From a virus, in the IMG/VR virus record IMGVR_UViG_3300025108_004851, positions 1 to 61,176 of that record: 61,176 nucleotides of DNA. One strand, given 5' to 3'. The notes under the pieces were generated by a model. The model saw nothing but the letters and a program-made list of their open reading frames with translations. It did not search any database and was not told where the DNA came from. The stretch's first letter is position 1. The number at the start of each line of letters is the position of its first letter. Shown in pieces: positions 41,822-50,966 of this stretch. Both the position numbers and the translations under genes were made by a program.

Positions 41822-44800
41822 GTGGCAGATAATGACAAAACAATAGTATCGAGAATACAACACCGCAGAGGTCTTAAGCAAGATCTTCCTCAGCCATTAC
41901 GTCCTGGGGAAATAGGATTGGCTACAGACAGTAGACAACTCTATATTGGCGGCGATCCAACTAATCCAGCAACAGCAGATTATCATAGTGTAAGTTACTA
42001 CGAAAATACTTTAAGTGCAAAAGACCATGTGGCTAGTATTGCCAATAATAATATTGTTGCATTTAATGTTCCTAGTGTACGATTTGTTGAAGGCGAATTT
42101 AACGGCACTAGCAAAGTTAAAAGTTGGCAACCAACTGATGCAAGAAGCATATTATCAGGCTCATCTGCATCAGCATTTTCAGATTCAACATACCCTGTTT
42201 TCTCTCCAATATCAACAGCATCAATTTCAAGTACATTAAGTGCAACCAAAGCCGCTGGTAGTTTTGAGTTAGCAGTATCGATAGTTTCTGGACAAGATAC
42301 TACAGGTAACATTAGAGTAAATGATGAAATCATTATATCTGGTTATGCAGGTACAAGACCAAAAGTTAATACAGTAAGCAGACATGTTTCTGGTGGATAC
42401 TATGTAGTTACTATTGACCAATCTATAACAGAACTTGCAAGTGGTACAGCATTAGAATTTGTACCTAAGCATCAAAAGAATATTTTTACAGATAGAGCAT
42501 TCCATTCACAAGACGTTACTGTAGTTAAAAATTCTATATCTCAAACAGGCGAAGCGTCTAGTACAACATTTACACCGTCAGCAAACGTTGACTATGCAAT
42601 AGATGGTAGTAATATTACAAGTGTTGGTTCACATAGTTTAACAATGAGAACAGCACCAACAGTTTATGATTCAATTGCATTAACATATTATTCAAATGCT
42701 AATGTTATAGCCGCAATAGAAGGTGTAGAATCAGGCTCACACAAAGGCAATATATCAGCATCAGTACCAATGCCAAGTTTTTATCAAAATACAACACTTT
42801 GGGATTCTGGATTATTACCTTCATACAAGCATTTCAAGAAAGAGAATATACGAATAAGTAAATCAACAGGGGTTGGTTATGTTGGTATGGATTTAGTTCA
42901 TATAAGTGCAACAGCCGATGGTGCAAACATAACAGCAACAACAGGCCTAACTTTAGGTAATTTATACATTGCTAGAGAAGATGAAGCACTAGGCTTAACT
43001 TCGTTAGTATCTTCAAACAATGGAGAAAGTTATGTAGTAACATTTGCTTCCTCTAATGACGCAGGTAAATTCCAAACACAAGCAACAGCAGGTGTTTACA
43101 AATACAGTGAAATAATGTTTATAGGTAAAACAGGCTTCACTGACGAATACTTACACAGGTCAAAATTTGCTGTAACAGGCACAGGCGGATCTGCAGTAAC
43201 AATTTCAATGCCAGCATTACCGTATTCAATCTCACGTTCAGCAAGTGCTAACGTTGAAGTAGACCCTGTATTCCCAGGTAACGGCTTTACAAATACGTCA
43301 CCTACAACATGTGTTATTAGAATTTACGACGATACATTAAAAGCAGACGAAGTTAAACCAAATGATTACGTTAGAATTATTGACAACTTAGGTAATGCTT
43401 CCGCTTGTGAGTTAGACGATACATTATTTAAAGTAGTATCAACTAAAACAGGAAGCCATTTTAATATTCGAGTTAACACTAATGATATTTTAGCAGGTAA
43501 CAGTAATGTTACATTTACTGCAAATATTGCCGCTGGTGGCATCAAGTATGTTAATCACGGTAGTTCGGCGGCAGATGTCGATGATACTATCCAGGTTATA
43601 GCAGAAGCACATGGTATTAATCCAGGTGGAACGTCAAATGTACAAATTAACGGTCCTGCTGTATTTACAACAGGAACTGCATATGATATTAAGACTTCAG
43701 CAAGTGATATTACAAAAAATACATTCTTTGTAGAAAACTATCCAGTACTAATGAAAGAATCAGCATTACTACTTAATGAGTCGGGTGCAGGTGGATTCAT
43801 CGCCGATTCGGCACAAGGTGTAATGCCACAGTCGTTACTAAGTTTTAGTAGCACAGGTTTTGATGCTGTTCCAGTATTAGCAATTGACTTATCTGGCAAC
43901 ACTACAGTTGAAAGTGCTATTACCACAGTTAATAAAAATTTAGTAGAAATAGCAAGTGCAAATGTGCAGATATATCCGCAAATGAATTTTATACCACAGG
44001 ATGATAATGCCAAAAATGCTGTGTATATAAGTCAAAGACCAGCATACTCATCAGTAGCAACAGGTGGCTTAGAGTTTACACTTTTTGAAGATAAAATAAC
44101 ACCAACATTATCTGTACTAGGTTTAGAAGATAAACTATATGACAGAGCAAACAATACTGTAAAAGCAAAATTTGAACAATGGTTAAACAGTACAGTAAAC
44201 AGCAGAGATGTAAATTTATTTAGTAATGTATTCCCAGGAGATAATGACGGTGCAACACCACCAGTAAGTACAACATACGCAACATTAAATCCTAAGAGCA
44301 CAAACATGGCTACACCATACAGTTTGGCAATTGATAACACATTCAATGAAATCACATTTGGTAGTAGAGAAGAAGCAGGCATATTTAATAATATTGTCAA
44401 CAGAATATATGGTACAAGTTTATATGACAAACTACTAGATTCTAATAAAGGATCAAGAGGTTTAATTAATCTTAAAAATAACATTGAGATTTCTACAAGA
44501 GAAGCCGCAACGTTTGGTAACAAAGTAACAAGTTTTAACAGTATGGAACAAACTATATTACTACCAGGTGATAACGGTATTTCAGGCACAGGCGCAGTAC
44601 AACAAGCAACATTAAATGCGGCTAAGTTAGTTGCTTCGTTTGATGCAAGTAGTACATACAATGTATTTAAAGTAGATTACAGTATAGCAGAAAGTGTAGG
44701 TAGTTCTGCTAACAAATACATTAGAACAGGTGTTTGGACTATTGCAGGTAGAACCGACTTTACAGATCAAGCAAATGCTGTTATCTTTAATGATTCATTC

Positions 44801-45001
44801 TCTAGTCATTCGGAAATCACAACTCATACAAACAGTTTGGTAGAACCTAAGTTTAGAGCATTAATGAATAGTTCCGGACTCATATCTGTGTATCTAGTTA
44901 ATGATCAAAAGGAAATAGAGACGGACACAAATATAACGCATAATTTAGGTGTCCAGTTAAGAGTTAAATATATACAAGACCGTTGGTCCTCATCTAGTTA
45001 A
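41822..45001 (+). CDS. large tail-fibre/structural protein
   Basis: 1059 aa with a GTG start. The N-terminal IQHRRGLKQDLPQPLRPGEIGLATDSRQLYIGG is a block typical of marine T4-like tail-fibre or structural proteins, where it probably attaches the fibre. The remainder is a long, Ser/Thr/Ala/Asn-rich beta series with several repeated strand patterns (SVPMPSFYQNTTLWDSG, TVQAS-like strands) and no enzymatic motif. The C-terminus (VQLRVKYIQDRWSS) is a beta end. Host specificity may lie here (inference). Confidence 0.85.
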   Translation: MADNDKTIVSRIQHRRGLKQDLPQPLRPGEIGLATDSRQLYIGGDPTNPATADYHSVSYYENTLSAKDHVASIANNNIVAFNVPSVRFVEGEFNGTSKVKSWQPTDARSILSGSSASAFSDSTYPVFSPISTASISSTLSATKAAGSFELAVSIVSGQDTTGNIRVNDEIIISGYAGTRPKVNTVSRHVSGGYYVVTIDQSITELASGTALEFVPKHQKNIFTDRAFHSQDVTVVKNSISQTGEASSTTFTPSANVDYAIDGSNITSVGSHSLTMRTAPTVYDSIALTYYSNANVIAAIEGVESGSHKGNISASVPMPSFYQNTTLWDSGLLPSYKHFKKENIRISKSTGVGYVGMDLVHISATADGANITATTGLTLGNLYIAREDEALGLTSLVSSNNGESYVVTFASSNDAGKFQTQATAGVYKYSEIMFIGKTGFTDEYLHRSKFAVTGTGGSAVTISMPALPYSISRSASANVEVDPVFPGNGFTNTSPTTCVIRIYDDTLKADEVKPNDYVRIIDNLGNASACELDDTLFKVVSTKTGSHFNIRVNTNDILAGNSNVTFTANIAAGGIKYVNHGSSAADVDDTIQVIAEAHGINPGGTSNVQINGPAVFTTGTAYDIKTSASDITKNTFFVENYPVLMKESALLLNESGAGGFIADSAQGVMPQSLLSFSSTGFDAVPVLAIDLSGNTTVESAITTVNKNLVEIASANVQIYPQMNFIPQDDNAKNAVYISQRPAYSSVATGGLEFTLFEDKITPTLSVLGLEDKLYDRANNTVKAKFEQWLNSTVNSRDVNLFSNVFPGDNDGATPPVSTTYATLNPKSTNMATPYSLAIDNTFNEITFGSREEAGIFNNIVNRIYGTSLYDKLLDSNKGSRGLINLKNNIEISTREAATFGNKVTSFNSMEQTILLPGDNGISGTGAVQQATLNAAKLVASFDASSTYNVFKVDYSIAESVGSSANKYIRTGVWTIAGRTDFTDQANAVIFNDSFSSHSEITTHTNSLVEPKFRALMNSSGLISVYLVNDQKEIETDTNITHNLGVQLRVKYIQDRWSSSS

Positions 45002-45010
45002 TAGGTAACT

Positions 45011-45448
45011 ATGTTTACAAACACACAGGACGGAAACGCCCGGCTTCGTGCATGGCGATCTTTTAGAAATGACTTCCCGCAAGACGGTACTATGCTTGAT
45101 GTTGCCCAAGGTTTCAAGGATGTCAAACCCAAGCAACGTTACATAGATTACTACAGCCCCCACAATTGGCCTAACGTTTTTGAGATAGTCTCAGAAGGCT
45201 ATTTGTGTCAGACCGGACTGTCTATTGTCATAGCATCAACCCTTCATAATTTTGGCTTCATAAACACAGATTCTGTAAAATTTGAGATGATAAGTAATCA
45301 TGTTACAGGAACAGAAGGAGCAATATTTGAGGTAGATGGGTCCTTTTTTAACTTCACTCCGGGCGAGATTGTTGACGAAAAATACGTCAGAGATAACTCG
45401 GTTACGTTCCATTCAAGTATAATAACACTAGATAAATTATATGCTTGA
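45011..45448 (+). CDS. conserved hypothetical protein downstream of tail fibre
   Basis: 145 aa, 9 nt after the fibre stop with RBS aggtaac. Blocks ARLRAWRSFRNDFPQDGTML, RYIDYYSPHNWPNVFEIVS and GYLCQTGLSIVIASTL define a family I associate with marine T4-like phages. The C-terminal GTEGAIFEVDGSFFNFTPGE is beta. Function unknown; the position suggests a virion or assembly role. Confidence 0.7.
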   Translation: MFTNTQDGNARLRAWRSFRNDFPQDGTMLDVAQGFKDVKPKQRYIDYYSPHNWPNVFEIVSEGYLCQTGLSIVIASTLHNFGFINTDSVKFEMISNHVTGTEGAIFEVDGSFFNFTPGEIVDEKYVRDNSVTFHSSIITLDKLYA

Positions 45449-45473
45449 CAAACTAAATAATAGCATGTATAAT
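45445..45473 (+). promoter_or_regulatory. sigma-70-like promoter for the nrd operon
   Basis: TTGACA at 45445-45450 and TATAAT at 45468-45473, spacer 17 bp. The nrdA ATG follows 40 nt downstream, with RBS acaggaa. Confidence 0.85.
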
Positions 45474-45512
45474 AAAGCATAGAGTCATACTATCTAACAC
45501 ACAGGAACACGA

Positions 45513-47822
45513 ATGTCAAAAGAAATTTTAATTACTAAACGGGACGGGAGACGAGAGCCGCTAGAGCTTGATAAGTTACATAAGGTTGTTTTCCATGCTT
45601 GTGAAAATATTACAGGTGTCAGTGAATCCGAAGTAGAAATAAAATCACACATACAGTTCTTTACTGGCATTACCAGTGCTGAAATACAAGAGACACTTAT
45701 CAAAAGTGCCGCAGATCTAATCACAGAAGAAACTCCAAACTATCAATTTGTAGCAGGTAGATTAATTAACTATCATTTGCGTAAGCAAGTGTATGGAACA
45801 TTTACTCCTCCTTGTCTGTGTGATATTATTCAGGGTAATATTGATAGAGGTTTCTATGATGCAGAAATTTTGGAACTATACACAAAAGCAGAAATTGACG
45901 AACTAAGTGACTACATCGTACACGAGCGTGACGAAAGTTTAACGTATGCCGCGATGGAACAGTTTAGAGGAAAATATTTGGTGCAAAATCGTACAACAGG
46001 GGAGATATTTGAAACTCCTCAGGTTGCTTACATGTTAATTTCAGCAACATTGTTTAGTGATTATCCAACAGAGACACGTCTACAAACAGTTAAAGAATAT
46101 TATGATGCTATTAGTACACATTACATTAGTTTACCTACGCCTGTTATGGCTGGTGTTAGAACACCACAAAGACAGTTTAGTAGTTGTGTGTTAATTGAAA
46201 CAGGTGATAGTTTAGACAGCATTAACGCAACTACAACAAGTGTAGTTAAGTATGTAAGTCAAAAGGCAGGTATTGGCATTGGTGCAGGTAGTATTAGAGC
46301 AATTGGCTCGCCTATTAGGAGTGGAGACGCAACTCACACAGGAGTTATCCCCTTCTATAAACTATTCCAAAGTGCTGTAAAAAGTTGTAGCCAAGGTGGA
46401 GTAAGAGGCGGAGCGGCAACACTATACTATCCTATTTGGCATTTAGAAATTGAAGATATGCTTGTACTAAAGAACAACAAAGGCACAGAAGAAAACCGTG
46501 TAAGGCACATGGACTACGGTGTACAGTTTAATAAACTAATGTATGAGAGACTACTTGAAGGCGGTAATATAACATTGTTTAGTCCTCATGATGTTCCTGG
46601 TTTGTATGAAACATTCTTTAACGATCAAGATAAGTTTAAAGAATTATACGAAACAGCAGAACGTAATACTCGACTAAAGAAGAAGTCTATTAAAGCAATT
46701 GATTTATTCAGTGCTTTTGTAACAGAAAGAAAAGACACTGGTAGAATATATTTAATGAATGTTGACCATGCTAATACACATGGTTCGTTTAAAGAAGACA
46801 TAGCACCTGTTAGACAAAGTAATTTGTGTTGTGAAATTAACTTACCAACCAAGCCATTAATGCATAGCAATGACCCAGACGGTGAGATTGCATTGTGTAC
46901 GTTGTCAGCAATTAACTGGGGAAGAATAAAGACGCCACAAGACTTTGCCAAGCCTTGCGAACTTGCTGTAAGAGGCTTAGATGCGTTGCTAGACTACCAA
47001 AAGTACCCAGTACTGGCGGCAGAACTAGCCACATATAAAAGACGTCCTCTTGGTGTAGGTATTATTAACTTTGCATTTTGGTTAGCAAAAAATGATACAA
47101 ACTATCAAGATCCTAATTTAGAATTAGTTGATGAATATGCAGAAGCATGGAGTTACTACCTAATTAAAGCAAGTGCTGATTTGGCTGTAGAAAAAGGCGC
47201 ATGTCCAGGTACTAACGAAACAAAGTACGGCGATGGCATTACACCAAATCAAACATACAAGAAAGAGATTGACGAATTAGTTAAACATAAAGAAAGAATG
47301 GATTGGAAAGGTTTAAGAGAGCAACTAAAATATTCAGGCATTCGTAATTCAACATTAATGGCACTAATGCCAGCAGAAACATCTGCACAAATTAGTAATA
47401 GTACAAATGGTATTGAGCCACCACGTAGTTATGTTAGTGTTAAGCAAAGCAAACATGGTGTGTTAAAACAAGTAGTACCACAGTATGCAAAATTAAAAAA
47501 CAAGTATGATCTATTGTGGGATCAAAAAAGTCCCGAAGGTTACTTGAAGATTATGGCAGTTTTACAAAAATACATTGACCAAGGTATTAGTGTAAATACT
47601 AGTTACAACCCAGAGCACTATGAGGATGAAAAAATCCCAATGAGTGTATTACTACAACATATCATCATGTTTTATAAATATGGTGGAAAGCAATTATATT
47701 ACAACAATACTTACGATGGACAAGGTGAGATTGATATCGACAAAGAAGAAAGTAGAAAGACTGTCGAAGCCAATTTTGTAAGTAGTGTCGAAGATGATGA
47801 TTGCGACAGTTGTAAAATTTAA
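45513..47822 (+). CDS. nrdA: ribonucleotide reductase class Ia, alpha subunit
   Basis: 769 aa (T4 NrdA is 754). It reduces NDPs to dNDPs. The N-terminal ATP-cone-like segment (ILITKRDGRREPLELDKL) is present but short. Active-site blocks are SSCVLIETGDS, RQSNLCCEINLP (Cys), and ALMPAETSAQISNSTNGIEPP. The C-terminal redox tail ends DDDCDSCKI with the two cysteines reduced by glutaredoxin or thioredoxin. Followed by nrdB and a glutaredoxin gene, a complete reductase operon. Confidence 0.97.
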   Translation: MSKEILITKRDGRREPLELDKLHKVVFHACENITGVSESEVEIKSHIQFFTGITSAEIQETLIKSAADLITEETPNYQFVAGRLINYHLRKQVYGTFTPPCLCDIIQGNIDRGFYDAEILELYTKAEIDELSDYIVHERDESLTYAAMEQFRGKYLVQNRTTGEIFETPQVAYMLISATLFSDYPTETRLQTVKEYYDAISTHYISLPTPVMAGVRTPQRQFSSCVLIETGDSLDSINATTTSVVKYVSQKAGIGIGAGSIRAIGSPIRSGDATHTGVIPFYKLFQSAVKSCSQGGVRGGAATLYYPIWHLEIEDMLVLKNNKGTEENRVRHMDYGVQFNKLMYERLLEGGNITLFSPHDVPGLYETFFNDQDKFKELYETAERNTRLKKKSIKAIDLFSAFVTERKDTGRIYLMNVDHANTHGSFKEDIAPVRQSNLCCEINLPTKPLMHSNDPDGEIALCTLSAINWGRIKTPQDFAKPCELAVRGLDALLDYQKYPVLAAELATYKRRPLGVGIINFAFWLAKNDTNYQDPNLELVDEYAEAWSYYLIKASADLAVEKGACPGTNETKYGDGITPNQTYKKEIDELVKHKERMDWKGLREQLKYSGIRNSTLMALMPAETSAQISNSTNGIEPPRSYVSVKQSKHGVLKQVVPQYAKLKNKYDLLWDQKSPEGYLKIMAVLQKYIDQGISVNTSYNPEHYEDEKIPMSVLLQHIIMFYKYGGKQLYYNNTYDGQGEIDIDKEESRKTVEANFVSSVEDDDCDSCKI

Positions 47823-47834
47823 GGAAAATTAAAG

Positions 47835-48962
47835 ATGTCAGTATTCAATTCCAAAGCCAAGGATCATACCAAGGCTAACATGTTCCTCGACTCGTCAGGT
47901 GGAGTAGGCATTCAGAGATATGATACATTAAAGTATAGACAGTTTGACAAGTTAACGGACAAGCAGTTAGGATTCTTTTGGAGACCAGAAGAAGTAGATA
48001 TTACTAAAGACACAAAAGACTTTAGAGACTTAACTGAACAAGAACAGCATATTTTTACAAGTAACTTAAAGCGACAAATCATTCTAGATAGTGTTCAAGG
48101 CCGTTCACCTAACTTAGCATTACTACCTATTGTTAGTATACCAGAGTTAGAAACTTGGATTGAAACATGGGCATTCTCTGAAACAATTCACAGCAGAAGT
48201 TATACACACATTATTAGAAATGTGTATTCAGATCCTAGTATAGTATTTGATAACATGTTAAATGTTAGAGAAATTAATTCATGTTCTGATACAATCAGTA
48301 AAGGTTATGATGAGCTCATTGAAAGTATTAGTTACTTTAATTTATTAGGCGTAGGCACACATACAGTTAACGGCAAAAAAGTTGTAGTCGATTTATACGA
48401 GCTCAAAAAGAAACTGTGGTTATGCTTAATGAGTGTAAATATACTTGAAGGTGTACGTTTTTATGTTTCCTTTGCATGTAGTTGGGCTTTTGCAGAACTT
48501 AAGAAAATGGAAGGTAATGCAAAAATTATCAAACTTATTGCTAGAGATGAGAACGTTCATTTAGCAAGTACTCAGCAGATGTTGAAACTGTTAAAAACAG
48601 ACGACAAAGATTTTGCCAAGATTGCAAAAGAAACTGAGGGTGCATGTATAGAGATGTTTATGGAAGCCGTACAACAAGAAAAAGGTTGGGCTGACTACTT
48701 ATTTGAGAATGGTAGTATGATAGGATTAAATGCCGAACTGCTTAAGAATTACATTGAGTGGATTGGTGCTAAAAGGATGAGAGCAGTTGGACTAACTTGC
48801 CCTTATACAGTTAGTGCAAGTAATCCATTACCGTGGACACAAAAATGGATTAGTGGTGGCGAGGTACAAGTAGCACCACAAGAGACAGAGATTAGTAGTT
48901 ATGTTATTGGTGGTACTAAACAAGACGTAACAGAAGACACATTTAAAGGATTTAGTTTATAA
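47835..48962 (+). CDS. nrdB: ribonucleotide reductase class Ia, beta subunit
   Basis: 375 aa. It carries the diiron-tyrosyl radical. Ligand regions are visible: DLTEQEQHIF (first-helix acidic), ETWAFSETIHSRSYTHI (E-x-x-H with the following radical Tyr region), and ARDENVHLAS (E-x-x-H). RBS aaggaaa lies 12 nt after the nrdA stop. The C-terminus FKGFSL resembles the peptide that docks on NrdA. Confidence 0.97.
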   Translation: MSVFNSKAKDHTKANMFLDSSGGVGIQRYDTLKYRQFDKLTDKQLGFFWRPEEVDITKDTKDFRDLTEQEQHIFTSNLKRQIILDSVQGRSPNLALLPIVSIPELETWIETWAFSETIHSRSYTHIIRNVYSDPSIVFDNMLNVREINSCSDTISKGYDELIESISYFNLLGVGTHTVNGKKVVVDLYELKKKLWLCLMSVNILEGVRFYVSFACSWAFAELKKMEGNAKIIKLIARDENVHLASTQQMLKLLKTDDKDFAKIAKETEGACIEMFMEAVQQEKGWADYLFENGSMIGLNAELLKNYIEWIGAKRMRAVGLTCPYTVSASNPLPWTQKWISGGEVQVAPQETEISSYVIGGTKQDVTEDTFKGFSL

Positions 48963-49204
48963 TGAAAGTAGAGATTTACAGCAAACCACAATGTCCATTT
49001 TGCACACAGGCAAAAGCATTAGCAGAAAGAGAAGGATATGAACTAACATATAAAATGTTAGATGAAGACTTTGACAGAGAAACACTAATGGAAACATTTC
49101 CAGGTGCAAGAACTTTCCCTCAAATTATTGTTGATGATGAAAAGATTGGCGGATTTACAGAGTTTAAATCATTAGTAGATACTAAAAAATTAGGCGACAT
49201 ATAA
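48962..49204 (+). CDS. grx: glutaredoxin
   Basis: 80 aa. Thioredoxin fold with the CPFC active site in YSKPQCPFCTQAKALAE. The cis-Pro region is TFPQIIVDDEKIGGF. It overlaps nrdB by 1 nt and is the probable reductant for NrdA. Confidence 0.95.
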   Translation: MKVEIYSKPQCPFCTQAKALAEREGYELTYKMLDEDFDRETLMETFPGARTFPQIIVDDEKIGGFTEFKSLVDTKKLGDI

Positions 49205-49515
49205 TGTACACAGAACAGTTACACGATTTACTAGGTAAGACAGTTACAGTTAGAAGCATTAATAATGACGAATTCATTGGTAAACTAATATCAATGGATG
49301 AAGATTTTATTGTTATGCAAAACCCTAGATCAGTATTAATAAATGGACCAGATGTAATACTTGGACCATTTTTATTAACCGCAAAGGCAGATATTGTGCC
49401 TATGCAACTAAACAACGTATTATGCGTTGTTCCAACCTTGCCTGAGGCAGAAAAAGATTATAAAGATTCTGTACTTGAAGAGGCAAATGCTGAAGAAAGC
49501 ATTAAAGAAGATTAA
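49204..49515 (+). CDS. Sm/LSm-like protein
   Basis: 103 aa, overlapping the glutaredoxin stop by 1 nt. The N-terminal GKTVTVRSINNDEFIGKLIS followed by MDEDFIVMQNPRSVL has the pattern of the Sm1 motif of LSm/Hfq-like barrels. The second half (PFLLTAKADIVPMQLNNVLCV) matches the last Sm strands, and an acidic tail follows. Related short proteins occur in marine T4-like phages. RNA binding is a possibility, not demonstrated. Confidence 0.55.
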   Translation: MYTEQLHDLLGKTVTVRSINNDEFIGKLISMDEDFIVMQNPRSVLINGPDVILGPFLLTAKADIVPMQLNNVLCVVPTLPEAEKDYKDSVLEEANAEESIKED

Positions 49516-49530
49516 TGGTACACACTTGGG

Positions 49531-49560
49531 TATAGCAGTTATAGTGCTATATTTTGTGTT
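49531..49560 (+). terminator. possible Rho-independent terminator
   Basis: Stem tatagca / tgctata (7 bp) with loop gttatag, followed by ttttgtgttt. AT-rich and weak, but placed correctly after the nrd operon. Confidence 0.5.
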
Positions 49561-49576
49561 TGCTATTTGTATTTTC

Positions 49577-49584
49577 GATAAATA
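49577..49584 (+). promoter_or_regulatory. late promoter box GATAAATA, leaderless geometry
   Basis: GATAAATA, then aaagt, then ATG at 49590: 5 nt and no RBS. Confidence 0.8.
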
Positions 49585-49589
49585 AAAGT

Positions 49590-49874
49590 ATGTTCGGAAT
49601 AGGTAAAGTAGGTATGTCAATGTGCGGGCCGGGTGGTATTGTAATAGGACCAGGTGCTCCTATGGTACTTGCTGAAGGTCTACCAGTTAGTGTTGCAAAC
49701 GATAAGGTTACACCACATGGTGAGAACATGCATGCCAAACCAAATGTTCTTTTACCAACATGTAGTAAAACCGTTTTTGCAATGGGCAAGCCAGTTGCAA
49801 TGCAGGCACAAACTACAGCCACATGTTTTCATCCTATGACATTAGGTGCTGTTACTGTTAAAGTTGGTATCTAA
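49590..49874 (+). CDS. PAAR-repeat spike-tip protein (T4 gp5.4-like)
   Basis: 94 aa from the ATG at 49590, close to T4 gp5.4 (97 aa). PAAR proteins cap the central tail spike and pierce the outer membrane. The sequence shows repeated glycine-rich hairpins: CGPGGIVIGPGAPMVLAEG, DKVTPHGENMHAKPNVLL, TCSKTVFAMGKPVAMQAQTT, and a terminal GAVTVKVGI. Cys and His residues could bind the metal ion at the tip. Start chosen for the leaderless late-promoter geometry. Confidence 0.85.
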   Translation: MFGIGKVGMSMCGPGGIVIGPGAPMVLAEGLPVSVANDKVTPHGENMHAKPNVLLPTCSKTVFAMGKPVAMQAQTTATCFHPMTLGAVTVKVGI

Positions 49875-50911
49875 CTAAAATACGATTGTATTTTTCTTTC
49901 ATTTAAAAACGTCTTATTAAACTTTTGTGCATAATATAAAGTCTTTAATGCGTATTCATCTGAATGATTAATCTTTGAAACTGTCTTACTAGTCATGTTC
50001 CAATCAGGACATAACATGTTTACAAACATATAAAACTCTTCACCGTTTTCTGTAACATGTCCAGACGGAGTTACATGTATATCATTCTTATCTGGATTGT
50101 CGAAGCCTTGAAGTTGTGAATGATTAATTGCTTGACTTACCATAGGAAATTGTAATAATCCTCTACCATCTTTTTCAGCAACAAAAGTTCTTAAACTGTT
50201 ATAGTTTTCTAAATGTCGTTGTAATGGCACTGGTTTAATGTTATTATACTTGTCTTTGATTTCTCGTAGTTGTACGGCATCATAATCATCATCTAACATT
50301 TCTGTTTCTAATTGTACTGGAACTACATCGTATAGCCAATTACCTGTTTGATCAATAACACATGAGCCTATAACATCATTTTTTATACCAGGTGTAAACT
50401 TAATTTTTACACTTCTTTGAGCACAAAAAGTAGTTATGTAAGGTATCTGATGTTTGTTATGCTCGTACACAAAGAACTCTACCATTGCGTTAGAGTTTGC
50501 TAGGCTAAGTACATTTGCTACTGATTCCCAAGTTTGTCCTAAGAATATTTTACCACACTCTTGTTCAAACCCATCGCAAAATACATGTATCATTGCTTGA
50601 TGGTCTTTTAATGTTTCTACAGTTTTTGATGGTATCATACCATATGTAGAGATTGTAAGCATACCGCCTACTAGTTTAGATATTCTAGTTGCATCTTTCC
50701 ACAGCCCTGCATCACCATAAGTACTTTTTAAATATATAGGCTCATCAAACACAAAGAACCCTTCTGAGATGCTGTCTAAACTGTGTAGCACACTTTCTAA
50801 GTCTAAGTTAAGTTCTGGGTAATCTCTTTTACCGAATCGGTGTTGTGCCCATTGTCCTTGCGAACCCAACGGATTGTAAACTGTACTGTGTGTTGTAGGA
50901 TCTATAATCAT
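49871..50911 (-). CDS. hypothetical protein, possible degenerate radical-SAM barrel
   Basis: 346 aa. The central part (LVGGMLTISTYGMIPSKTVETL, IHVFCDGFEQECGKIFLGQ, WESVANVLSLANSN, VEFFVYEHNKHQIPYI) follows the strand order of radical-SAM TIM barrels after the first strand: T-N-G, i-D-G, and f-v-x-x-x-N. The N-terminal CxxxCxxC that binds the cluster is absent, so catalysis of that type is not expected. A late promoter-like box and a hairpin lie upstream. Function unknown. Confidence 0.5.
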   Translation of the reverse strand: MIIDPTTHSTVYNPLGSQGQWAQHRFGKRDYPELNLDLESVLHSLDSISEGFFVFDEPIYLKSTYGDAGLWKDATRISKLVGGMLTISTYGMIPSKTVETLKDHQAMIHVFCDGFEQECGKIFLGQTWESVANVLSLANSNAMVEFFVYEHNKHQIPYITTFCAQRSVKIKFTPGIKNDVIGSCVIDQTGNWLYDVVPVQLETEMLDDDYDAVQLREIKDKYNNIKPVPLQRHLENYNSLRTFVAEKDGRGLLQFPMVSQAINHSQLQGFDNPDKNDIHVTPSGHVTENGEEFYMFVNMLCPDWNMTSKTVSKINHSDEYALKTLYYAQKFNKTFLNERKIQSYFS

Positions 50912-50952
50912 AAAAAAACCGTGCTATTGTTTATATTTAGCACGGTTTTTTA
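50912..50952. terminator. bidirectional-type hairpin between two minus-strand genes
   Basis: A 13-14-bp stem, aaaaaaccgtgcta with tagcacggtttttt, with a loop ttgtttatatt. A and T runs flank it on both strands, as in Rho-independent terminators. On the minus strand a GCTAAATA sequence (50941 to 50934) lies within the hairpin, a possible promoter for the downstream minus-strand gene. Confidence 0.8.
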
Positions 50953-50966
50953 TTAACTTAAACTTA

